DNA from: an uncultured Bacteroidia bacterium
GTDB taxonomy: Bacteria; Bacteroidota; Bacteroidia; Bacteroidales; CAJPTX01
DNA length: 64,000 nucleotides
Assembly: GCA_938038735.1 (NCBI GenBank)
Contig: CALHSW010000054.1
Coordinates: 27,261-91,260, forward strand
Reading direction: 5' to 3'
This document shows, piece by piece, positions 8,527-14,950 of the stretch. The position numbers and the translations under genes were made by a program. Below the pieces are notes generated by a model. That model ran no database searches. It was not told the origin of the DNA and was given only the letters and a program-made list of their open reading frames with translations. Position 1 is the stretch's first letter, and each line of letters begins with the position of its first letter.

Positions 8527-8685
8527 CTACTCCGCGTCCTTGAAGTAGTTTTTCACCTCGGCATTAAGCACCATCTCCTCCTTGAAGATGTAGGCGCCCG
8601 TCTTAGGCGACTTTGCCACTTTAATGCACTTTGTCTGCGTTCTGCCCGCCCCCGTCTGCAGGGTAGCTACTGCCTTCTTTGCCAT
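8527..8685 (-). CDS. DUF4295 family small basic protein
   Basis: A 52-residue Lys-rich protein starting MAKKAVATLQTG and containing TKCIKVAKSPKTGAY and FKEEMV, which match the DUF4295 family. In Bacteroidota this family is encoded directly behind the ribosomal protein genes rpmB and rpmG, exactly as here (41 bases after rpmG). The setting and small basic character suggest a ribosome- or translation-associated role; no biochemical function is known to me. The start is the ATG ending at 8685, with AGGAG about 10 bases upstream. Length is normal for the family. Confidence 0.92.
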   Translation of the reverse strand: MAKKAVATLQTGAGRTQTKCIKVAKSPKTGAYIFKEEMVLNAEVKNYFKDAE

Positions 8686-8726
8686 TTCGTAATACTCCTA
8701 ATTGATAAGTAAGCCCTCGCCCCTGG

Positions 8727-8915
8727 CTACTTGATTTCGCGGTGCACCGTCACCCGCTTGAGGTACGGGTTGTACTTGCGGCGCTCCAGGCGATCCGGCG
8801 TGTTCTTCTTATTCTTTGTAGTAATGTAGCGCGAGATACCTGGCACGCCAGACTCCTTCTGCTCCGTGCACTCCAGGATAACCTGCACCCGTACGTCCTT
8901 ACCTTTCTTTGACAT
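8727..8915 (-). CDS. rpmG: 50S ribosomal protein L33
   Basis: A 62-residue large-subunit protein near the ribosomal E site. Family features seen: VQVILECTEQKESG, SRYITTKNKKNTPDRLERRKYNP and the terminal LKRVTVHREIK. It lacks the two CxxC zinc pairs, so it is the zinc-independent (C-minus) form usual in Bacteroidota. It lies between rpmB (25 bases upstream) and DUF4295, in one transcription unit. Confidence 0.97.
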   Translation of the reverse strand: MSKKGKDVRVQVILECTEQKESGVPGISRYITTKNKKNTPDRLERRKYNPYLKRVTVHREIK

Positions 8916-8940
8916 CGCTCTGCCTCCGTCGTGTTACTGC

Positions 8941-9180
8941 TTAAATCTCAATGAACCCTTTGGCCTGCGCCTTGCGCAGGGCGGCCTCGAGCCCGACCTT
9001 ATCTATCGTACGCATCCCTGCGGTCGATACCTTCAGCGTTATCCAGCGATCCTCGCTCGCGAGATAGTACCTTTTCATACGTAGGTTCGGCGCGAACGTA
9101 CGCTTGGTGCGCCGCTTGGAGTGCGACACATTATTGCCCTTCTGCACCCGCCGCCCCGTAATCTGACAAACCTTAGACAT
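8941..9180 (-). CDS. rpmB: 50S ribosomal protein L28
   Basis: A 79-residue large-subunit protein. Diagnostic segments are MSKVCQITGRRVQKGNNVSHS, KRRTKRTFAPNL and LKVSTAGMRTIDKVGLE. No zinc-binding cysteine pairs. It is the first gene of rpmB-rpmG-DUF4295, with a full Bacteroidota promoter 38 bases upstream at 9218-9249. Length is typical. Confidence 0.97.
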   Translation of the reverse strand: MSKVCQITGRRVQKGNNVSHSKRRTKRTFAPNLRMKRYYLASEDRWITLKVSTAGMRTIDKVGLEAALRKAQAKGFIEI

Positions 9181-9217
9181 CTACTTCGTCCTCCCTATTT
9201 CATTCCAAAACACCCCG

Positions 9218-9249
9218 CAAAGGTACAACTTTTTCGTAAGTCTACCAAA
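9218..9249 (-). promoter_or_regulatory. Bacteroidota promoter for rpmB-rpmG-DUF4295
   Basis: The minus strand carries TTTG (9246-9249), a 20-base spacer, then TACCTTTG (9218-9225). This matches the TTTG-N19/20-TAnnTTTG consensus and lies directly upstream of rpmB. It is one of the two best matches in the window. Confidence 0.8.
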
Positions 9250-9333
9250 CGATGCTAATAAATTGCACTTCAATTTAGGACTTAGGCCATGTAGCCACTA
9301 GGCGCTCGGGCCGATGGGCATGGATGGCACCGC

Positions 9334-10479
9334 TCAATCTCCTTCCCCTGCCACCCGGCGGCCAAAATGCAGCGAGTTACCCTGATTGCCAACGGCAACG
9401 CGGCAGCCCAACGCCGCGATACGCGCGGAGAGCGAGGCAAGCGAATCGTCCTCCGCATTGGCAGCCAAGGGCTTGCGGTCGTAGAGCGAGTAGTCATCCT
9501 GCCGCCCCTGCGGGGTGATATTGGGCATGATTACATTAGCGCCCGCAGCGATGGCCCGCTCCCGCCCATCGGCCACGATGGCCTGCAGGGCCGTGGTTGC
9601 AGCGATATTAATGTCGGGCATAAGGAGCCGCAGCACCGCCACCATAGCGATGGAGACCCTCAACCGCACGTCCATAGGCCACAGCTCGTCGCGCCGCGCC
9701 CATAGGGGCGTTTGCGGATGGGGGAGGTATGGGCCCATGCCCACCATGTCAACATCGACGCTGCGCAGCCAAAGGAGGTCGTTGGCTAGGTCCTGCAATG
9801 TCTGCCCAGGGATTCCAATCATCACCCCGCTCCCCACGTGGTAGCCACAGGCACGCAGCGCGGCAATCGCCGCGAGGCGGGCATCAAAAGCGTGTAGGCC
9901 ATCACAGGGGTGCAGCGTGGCGTAGAGCGCAGGGCTAGCGGTTTCTATGCGTAGCAAGTAGCGCATGGCGCCCGCGGCGCGCCAACGCTGGTAGGTGGTC
10001 TGCTCCTGCTCCCCCAGCGAGAGGGTGATGCCCAGCTCGCCGTTCGTGGCATCAGCTATTCTATAGAGGAGGGCCTCGATACGATCGACAAACGCTGGCG
10101 ACACGTCCTCCCCCGCCTGCAACGCGAGGCTTGCGTAGCCATTGCGGTGCGCGAAGCGGGCAGCACTCACCACATCCTCGTCGGTTATGGTGTATCGATA
10201 CACCGCTTGATTCTCACGCCGGATGCCGCAGTAGAAACAGTTTTTACGGCACCGATTGCCCATCTCTATCAGCCCACGGAGATACACATTTGGCCCCACG
10301 GTGGCCATGCGCCCCCCCTGCGCCGCGCTGCACAGCACCGCAAAATCATCCCCCTCCGCCGCGAGCAACCCCGAAAGGTCGTTAACAGAGGGGACGATTC
10401 CAGCGCGCATAGCGCTGACTATATCCTCAATCCTCGCCCCTTCGTAGTTCCGTTTCACTCTTACTGTATGCTTACCCAT
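9334..10479 (-). CDS. hydE: [FeFe]-hydrogenase maturase HydE (radical SAM)
   Basis: Radical S-adenosylmethionine enzyme that with HydF and HydG builds the H-cluster of [FeFe]-hydrogenase. The [4Fe-4S]-SAM motif CxxxCxxC is at Cys77, Cys81 and Cys84 (CRKNCFYCG), following GNRC as in HydE/BioB relatives. Further HydE features are LQAGED, LSLGE, the RIETASP strand, GVMIGIPGQT and MGPYLPHPQTPL. The 381 residues are slightly longer than usual through a short N-terminal lead. The start at 10479 lacks a good Shine-Dalgarno. hydF, hydG and hydrogenase genes are not in the window. It is divergent from cyuA. Confidence 0.9.
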   Translation of the reverse strand: MGKHTVRVKRNYEGARIEDIVSAMRAGIVPSVNDLSGLLAAEGDDFAVLCSAAQGGRMATVGPNVYLRGLIEMGNRCRKNCFYCGIRRENQAVYRYTITDEDVVSAARFAHRNGYASLALQAGEDVSPAFVDRIEALLYRIADATNGELGITLSLGEQEQTTYQRWRAAGAMRYLLRIETASPALYATLHPCDGLHAFDARLAAIAALRACGYHVGSGVMIGIPGQTLQDLANDLLWLRSVDVDMVGMGPYLPHPQTPLWARRDELWPMDVRLRVSIAMVAVLRLLMPDINIAATTALQAIVADGRERAIAAGANVIMPNITPQGRQDDYSLYDRKPLAANAEDDSLASLSARIAALGCRVAVGNQGNSLHFGRRVAGEGD

Positions 10480-10500
10480 TGAAAAACGTAACGACTGCCT

Positions 10501-10531
10501 AGTTGTTGAGTTGATACTCTACGTAACAACT
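10501..10531. promoter_or_regulatory. inverted repeat between hydE and cyuA
   Basis: AGTTGTT (10501-10507) pairs with AACAACT (10525-10531), and GAGT (10508-10511) with ACTC (10516-10519) around TGAT; a five-base bulge lies on one side. It sits between divergent genes, seven bases before the cyuA -7 box, where an operator would be expected. TTTT follows on the plus strand, but no plus-strand gene ends here, so a terminator is less likely. Confidence 0.4.
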
Positions 10532-10537
10532 TTTTAG

Positions 10538-10545
10538 TACATTTG
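10538..10545 (+). promoter_or_regulatory. Bacteroidota -7 box upstream of cyuA
   Basis: TACATTTG fits TAnnTTTG and lies about 50 bases before the proposed cyuA ATG. A -33 element at the right distance is not clear. Confidence 0.5.
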
Positions 10546-10596
10546 CGTCAAGAGAAATCTCGTAGAGTAAGGGGTCAAATTAAATGGCAACGGGCG

Positions 10597-11904
10597 ATGG
10601 ATAAACAGGAGCGTTCAATATACATATCGTTACTACGACGCGAGGTGGTACCCGCGCTGGGCTGCACAGAACCCATTGCCGTAACGCTTGCGGTGGCCAA
10701 CGCGCGCGAGGCGCTGGGGGCGCCCGTGGCGCGGGTAAGCACCATGATGAGTGCCAACATCTACAAGAATGGCATGGGGGTAGGCATACCCGGGACGGGG
10801 AAAACGGGCCTGCCGCTCGCCGCGGCACTCGGGGTGGTAACGGGAGACCCCCGCCGCGGGCTGGAACTGCTCGAGAACGTTACGCCCGCCGACGTTGAGA
10901 GGGCTCAGGAGCTTATCGCGTCGGGAGGGGTTGAAGTTGGCATAGCGCATGACGTTGAGAAGCTGTACGTGCAGGCCACGGTGCACTCGGATTCGGGCGC
11001 GACCGCGCAGTGCACCATACGGCATGAGCACTCGCACGTGAGCGAAATCACTAAAAATGGGGTCGTTGTCTATAGCGACACGCCAAAATCGGATGGAGAC
11101 GAAAAAACGGCACCTACAGCGGAAACGGTTAGCGCACGCGACATAACCGTAAAGGGGATATACGATTTCGCCACCACCGCGCCGCTAGAGGAAATTGATT
11201 TCATCCTGGAGACGGCGCGCATGAATAGCGCAATCGCCCGGGAGGGCCTAAGCAGGGAGTACGGGCTGCAGGTGGGGAAGAAGATGCGGGAGCAGGTGGA
11301 GAAAGGGCTGCTCGCCGACGATTTGCTCGTGCGGGCCATGACGGTTACAGCCGCCGCGAGCGATGCACGCATGGCGGGGTGCACCATACCGGTTATGAGT
11401 AACTCCGGCAGCGGGAACCAGGGCATAACGGCCACGCTGCCCGTGGTGGTCACGGCGGAGAGGGTCAACGCCTCTGAGGAGCAGCTCGCACGGGCACTCA
11501 CCATCGCGCACCTTGTGGCAATCCACATAAAGGGATACCTCGGGCGCCTCTCGGCGCTGTGCGGCTGCGTAGTGGCCTCCTCGGGCGCAGGGTGCGGGGT
11601 GGCCTACCTGCTGGGGGGAGGCTACAAGGAGATTTGCGCCACCATTAAGAATATGGTGGGCAACGTGACGGGCATGGTGTGCGACGGCGCCAAGGTGGGC
11701 TGCGCGCTCAAGGTGAGTTCTGGCGTATGCTCCGCCATGCAGTCGGCGTTCCTCGCCAAGGAGGACATCTGCATATCGTCAAATGATGGGATCATCGATG
11801 ACGACATCGAACGAACGATCCAAAATCTTGGGCGGGTGGGGTGCGATGGGATGGTGCAGACCGATGACCTTTTACTGGACATTATGACCGCTAAGGGTAT
11901 TTAG
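10597..11904 (+). CDS. cyuA: L-cysteine desulfidase / serine dehydratase-like (UPF0597, CyuA)
   Basis: A member of the UPF0597 / serine dehydratase alpha-like family; characterised relatives (CyuA, CdsB) break L-cysteine into pyruvate, ammonia and sulfide using an oxygen-labile Fe-S cluster. The conserved cysteines are visible: GCTEP (Cys23), AGCTIPV with the following SNSGSGNQGI loop, CGCVVASSGAGCG, MVCDGAKVGCALKV. With the ATG at 10597 it is 435 residues, the usual family length; an upstream in-frame start adds a non-conserved basic lead. It is transcribed away from hydE. Serine or another amino acid as substrate cannot be excluded. Confidence 0.85.
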   Translation: MDKQERSIYISLLRREVVPALGCTEPIAVTLAVANAREALGAPVARVSTMMSANIYKNGMGVGIPGTGKTGLPLAAALGVVTGDPRRGLELLENVTPADVERAQELIASGGVEVGIAHDVEKLYVQATVHSDSGATAQCTIRHEHSHVSEITKNGVVVYSDTPKSDGDEKTAPTAETVSARDITVKGIYDFATTAPLEEIDFILETARMNSAIAREGLSREYGLQVGKKMREQVEKGLLADDLLVRAMTVTAAASDARMAGCTIPVMSNSGSGNQGITATLPVVVTAERVNASEEQLARALTIAHLVAIHIKGYLGRLSALCGCVVASSGAGCGVAYLLGGGYKEICATIKNMVGNVTGMVCDGAKVGCALKVSSGVCSAMQSAFLAKEDICISSNDGIIDDDIERTIQNLGRVGCDGMVQTDDLLLDIMTAKGI

Positions 11905-12285
11905 ACAAAGGCCTATCTGCACGACGCAAAATGCCATAAAAGCACTGACTCCTTTTAATGGAAAGGATGGGATTGACTCCAATCGACGACAGCAGCGAGG
12001 GCCTTAGCGCCTCTTCTCCAGAGAAGCCAGAGATTCTATCGGGACCATCAGGCAGCTTATAGATTGAAAGAGACCAGGAGCCTGGCATTGCCCTTCGCAT
12101 ATGCAGGTTCAATGATGGTTCGCACATGCGCCTAGTCCATAGTGCCTTCAATTAGCGCAGTTGAAAAGAGCCTAGCCAATAACCTAGGCCACGATGCCGA
12201 AACGGAACGTAGTAATAAATAGTTTTTTCCCCTGTTGCAGAGGAATAGGAACTGGTATCCGCCAATAGACTTACAACGACACAAA
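11905..12285. other. gene-free stretch after cyuA
   Basis: About 380 bases. Minus-strand open frames here have no family pattern and no start signals, and I regard them as chance. A short inverted repeat GCCTAG/CTAGGC lies at 12170-12189. A weak -7-like TAGTTTTT lies near 12220 on the plus strand and could serve the next genes. Confidence 0.4.
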
Positions 12286-12399
12286 ATGGAAGTGAAACAA
12301 AGAAAGCCCGCAATCGTAAAAAGCGAAAAATTGTATAGGGAGTTATTTGCTACGGATTTCATACACAAACAGAAACATCTAATCAACAATATGACATAA
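12286..12399 (+). CDS. possible small basic peptide upstream of the receptor gene
   Basis: A 37-codon frame from an ATG at 12286 to a TAA at 12397-12399, ending only 8 to 17 bases before the possible starts of the chemoreceptor-like gene. The product is basic (VKQRKP, KSEKLYREL, HKQKH) with no signal peptide. No Shine-Dalgarno is clear. Spacing would allow translational coupling with the next gene, but the frame may be chance. Confidence 0.25.
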   Translation: MEVKQRKPAIVKSEKLYRELFATDFIHKQKHLINNMT

Positions 12400-12416
12400 A
12401 CAAGGAATTGTTAACA

Positions 12417-13517
12417 GTGGTAATAGAAACGCCGATCTTTGTCGCAATAATATACGGCGTATGTAGGTATTTCTTTAAGGGGTCGCTAGTTTTTCGTGTA
12501 ACGCTGGTGTCCTTGCTATTTGCGCTGTGGTGCGGCATTGGAACAGCCATTGCGGCCGAATTCAACGATACATACGCATGGGTAGATCCGGTGCTATACA
12601 CATCGGAAATAGTCCTTGGAGTTGCGCTAGCCCGCTACTACGTGATGCTCCTCCGCAAACCGCTGCAGGATGCGATGGTACGGCTGCAGCGGATTAACAG
12701 CGGCGAGTTGCGTGAGCAGGAGGGAGAGGAGCTGTACCGCCTAGGCGAGTTGCAGGTACTGTACGACTCAGTGACAACGCTACAGCGCACCATGCTGCAA
12801 ATGCTAGGCGACATCCAGAAGAGTGCTGTGCATTTGGAAGGAATGAGCGGACAGCTGCGTGAGGCCGCGCAAACGCTCTCGACGGGCGCAGCAGAACAGG
12901 CCTCAAGCCTGGAAGAGGTGGCGGCCTCGCTGGGGTCAATTGCCGAGAGCGCTAACGAAAGCGCCAGCATAGCGCAGCAAACGCGCGATCAGGTGGGCGA
13001 AACACGCGGGCAGATGGAGCAGGTTAAGCAGCAGGCAGAGAGTGCGCTACAGGCGAGTGAACGTATTGAAAAAGAGATATCCGCAATTAACGACATAGCA
13101 AATCAAACGAACATACTCGCACTGAATGCAGCCGTAGAGGCAGCTCGCGCGGGCGATGCGGGGCGGGGATTCGCGGTGGTGGCCGCCGAGGTGCGCAAGC
13201 TGGCGGAGAATAGCCGCGCGAAGGCGCAGCGGATTGTAGAACTCGCGGGCGACTCGTTGCATTCCGTTCAAGAAACCGATAGCGTGGTGCAGGCCACGGT
13301 GCCCAGCCTCATGAAAACGGATTCTTATACCCAAACGATACTATCATCAAGCGAAGGGCAGCGGAACCGCATAAACGAGCTAAATGTTGCCGTGGAGCAG
13401 GTGAATCAAATCACCCAAGCCAACGCAGCGGCAAGCGATGAGCTGACGGCGAGCGCCGATGATGTATTTACGCAAAGCCGTAAGCTGCGAGAGGCCGTGG
13501 GGTTCTTCAAGGTGTAA
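12417..13517 (+). CDS. methyl-accepting chemotaxis-like receptor without a sensor domain
   Basis: The N-terminal 80-90 residues form about three membrane spans (ETPIFVAIIYGVCRYFF, LVSLLFALWCGIGTAIAA, SEIVLGVALARYYVML) with only short loops, so there is no periplasmic ligand domain. A HAMP-like linker follows, then a long coiled coil with the highly conserved MCP hairpin INDIANQTNILALNAAVEAARAG...GRGFAVVAAEVRKLA at about residues 222-264. No C-terminal CheR pentapeptide is seen. Start is uncertain: a GTG at 12417 lies about 10 bases after AAGGA, while a TTG at 12408 is too close to it. No che, flagellar or pilus genes are nearby. It may signal to CheA elsewhere or work in another sensory path. 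Confidence 0.82.
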   Translation: MVIETPIFVAIIYGVCRYFFKGSLVFRVTLVSLLFALWCGIGTAIAAEFNDTYAWVDPVLYTSEIVLGVALARYYVMLLRKPLQDAMVRLQRINSGELREQEGEELYRLGELQVLYDSVTTLQRTMLQMLGDIQKSAVHLEGMSGQLREAAQTLSTGAAEQASSLEEVAASLGSIAESANESASIAQQTRDQVGETRGQMEQVKQQAESALQASERIEKEISAINDIANQTNILALNAAVEAARAGDAGRGFAVVAAEVRKLAENSRAKAQRIVELAGDSLHSVQETDSVVQATVPSLMKTDSYTQTILSSSEGQRNRINELNVAVEQVNQITQANAAASDELTASADDVFTQSRKLREAVGFFKV

Positions 13518-13667
13518 GGGGGAGCCATTGCATCGCCTACCTAAGCGAGAGCAGCCTACGATTCGTATTCGGGCATGCGTGCCGTGATTATTCCCCAATA
13601 AGGGAGCTGACAGTGGTGTTCCCAACTACTGCGGCAGCGAGTCTACAGCATGCGGGCTACTCAAACC

Positions 13668-13684
13668 GCACCGCAATGCGGTGC
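13668..13684 (+). terminator. GC-rich hairpin between the receptor gene and fabD
   Basis: GCACCGC and GCGGTGC pair around AAT. The T-rich tract comes only some 10 bases later, so this is a weak terminator call for the receptor gene, or a hairpin just upstream of the fabD promoter. Confidence 0.3.
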
Positions 13685-13708
13685 ATCGGCCATTAATTCT
13701 TTTTAGCG

Positions 13709-13716
13709 TACCTTTG
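13709..13716 (+). promoter_or_regulatory. Bacteroidota -7 box for fabD
   Basis: TACCTTTG matches TAnnTTTG and lies 26 bases before the fabD ATG. No well-placed -33 TTTG is seen. Confidence 0.55.
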
Positions 13717-13741
13717 CCTAAAGAAACTAAATGAAAAGGAT

Positions 13742-14626
13742 ATGAAGAAAGCATTTGTCTTTCCCGGTCAAGGGGCCCAATTCACGGGTATGGGGAAACC
13801 GCTCTACGATGGTTCGGAGCAAGCTCGTGCAATGTTTCAAAAGGCCAACGCCATTCTAGGGTTTGACATCACGGACGTGATGTTCAATGGTTCGGAGTAC
13901 GACCTAAAGCAAACCAACGTGACGCAGCCCGCCGTTTTTCTACATTCCGTGGTGCTAGCCTCCCTATACCCGAACTTTTCGCCCGACATGGTGGCGGGGC
14001 ATTCGCTAGGGGAGTTCAGCGCCCTGGTGGCGAGTGGCGCTTTGAGCTTTGAGGATGGGCTCACGCTTGTCTCGAAGCGCGCGCACGCTATGCAAAAGGC
14101 ATGCGAGAAGAAGCCATCAACGATGGCCGCCATTATTGGGCTGGACGATGCCACCATCGAGAAGGTGTGCAAGGAAATCGAGGGCATCGTGGTGCCCGCC
14201 AACTACAATTGCCCCGGGCAGCTGGTGATTTCTGGCGAGGTGCACGCCGTGAACGATGCCTGCACGGCGCTAAAGGCCGCGGGGGCAAAACGTGCGCTTC
14301 CGCTCAAGGTGGGCGGCGCATTCCATAGCCCCATCATGGAGCCGGCGCGACAGGAGCTTGCTGAGGCCATAGAGAAAACGCAGTTTAACCAGCCGAAATG
14401 CCCCATCTACCAAAACGTGGATGCCAAGCCGCATACCAATCCGGATGAGATTAAGAAGAACCTACTGCTGCAACTCACCTCACCGGTGCGCTGGACGCAA
14501 ATTGTGCAGGCCATGATTGCCGATGGGGCCACGTCATTCGTGGAGCTTGGCCCGGGCAACGTCCTACAGAACCTCATCAAAAAGACCAACAAGGAGGTTG
14601 AGGCGGAGAGCCACCAGGAGCTATAG
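13742..14626 (+). CDS. fabD: malonyl-CoA:ACP transacylase
   Basis: Loads malonyl groups from CoA onto acyl carrier protein to supply fatty-acid elongation. The 294-residue protein shows FPGQGAQ (residues 7-13), the nucleophile elbow GHSLGEFSAL with catalytic Ser88, and the catalytic histidine at about residue 195 in GAFHSPIM; VELGPGNVLQNL closes the fold. AAAAGGA precedes the ATG. Other fab genes are absent, so it is a stand-alone unit bounded by a -7 box and a terminator at 14700-14763. Confidence 0.97.
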   Translation: MKKAFVFPGQGAQFTGMGKPLYDGSEQARAMFQKANAILGFDITDVMFNGSEYDLKQTNVTQPAVFLHSVVLASLYPNFSPDMVAGHSLGEFSALVASGALSFEDGLTLVSKRAHAMQKACEKKPSTMAAIIGLDDATIEKVCKEIEGIVVPANYNCPGQLVISGEVHAVNDACTALKAAGAKRALPLKVGGAFHSPIMEPARQELAEAIEKTQFNQPKCPIYQNVDAKPHTNPDEIKKNLLLQLTSPVRWTQIVQAMIADGATSFVELGPGNVLQNLIKKTNKEVEAESHQEL

Positions 14627-14699
14627 CCAACACCGAGAGCTTTCGGGACGTTTTTAGTAATATAGAATAGACGTAACAAAAGCAGAGAGAATTTAGAAA

Positions 14700-14763
14700 G
14701 ACCCCAATGCCGCAGCACACCATGCTAAGAACTGGGATTGCTGAGCGCATTGGGGTCTTTTTT
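14700..14763 (+). terminator. intrinsic terminator after fabD
   Basis: GACCCCAATGC (14700-14710) pairs exactly with GCATTGGGGTC (14747-14757), followed by T6. The 36-base loop is unusually long and contains a further CAGC/GCTG pairing, so this may also be the 3' end of a small RNA. Confidence 0.75.
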
Positions 14764-14950
14764 CAAGGAACGAAATACGCAATGCCGCCCTTAAAACATC
14801 TACAGACGGACTCGTTGCGATGTACCCAATACAGAACCTTACAGATTAGCAAACGCATTTTCACTAATGTTTTCCAACAAACCACGCTTTAACCAAATAA
14901 CATTTTTCTAATAGCACAGTACAATGCGTAAACAGAAGAATATTACAACG
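14764..14950. other. leader region before the DUF5686 gene
   Basis: About 190 bases of AT-rich sequence with no gene. I could not find a -7 box of the TAnnTTTG type. Another in-frame ATG lies at 14924, nine codons before the start I prefer. Confidence 0.4.

Noticed and set aside
8035..8712. A 225-codon plus-strand open frame
   Set aside because: It runs antisense through DUF4295 and the terminator, and its translation is Arg/Pro/His-rich with no family pattern; the small DUF4295 gene explains this DNA better.
10501..10535. Terminator reading for the stem-loop before cyuA
   Set aside because: Although TTTTT follows on the plus strand, there is no plus-strand gene upstream for it to end; an operator is more sensible.
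11891..12389. Minus-strand frames after cyuA as small genes
   Set aside because: Two overlapping frames with no motif, no ribosome site and unlike codon use; treated as noncoding.
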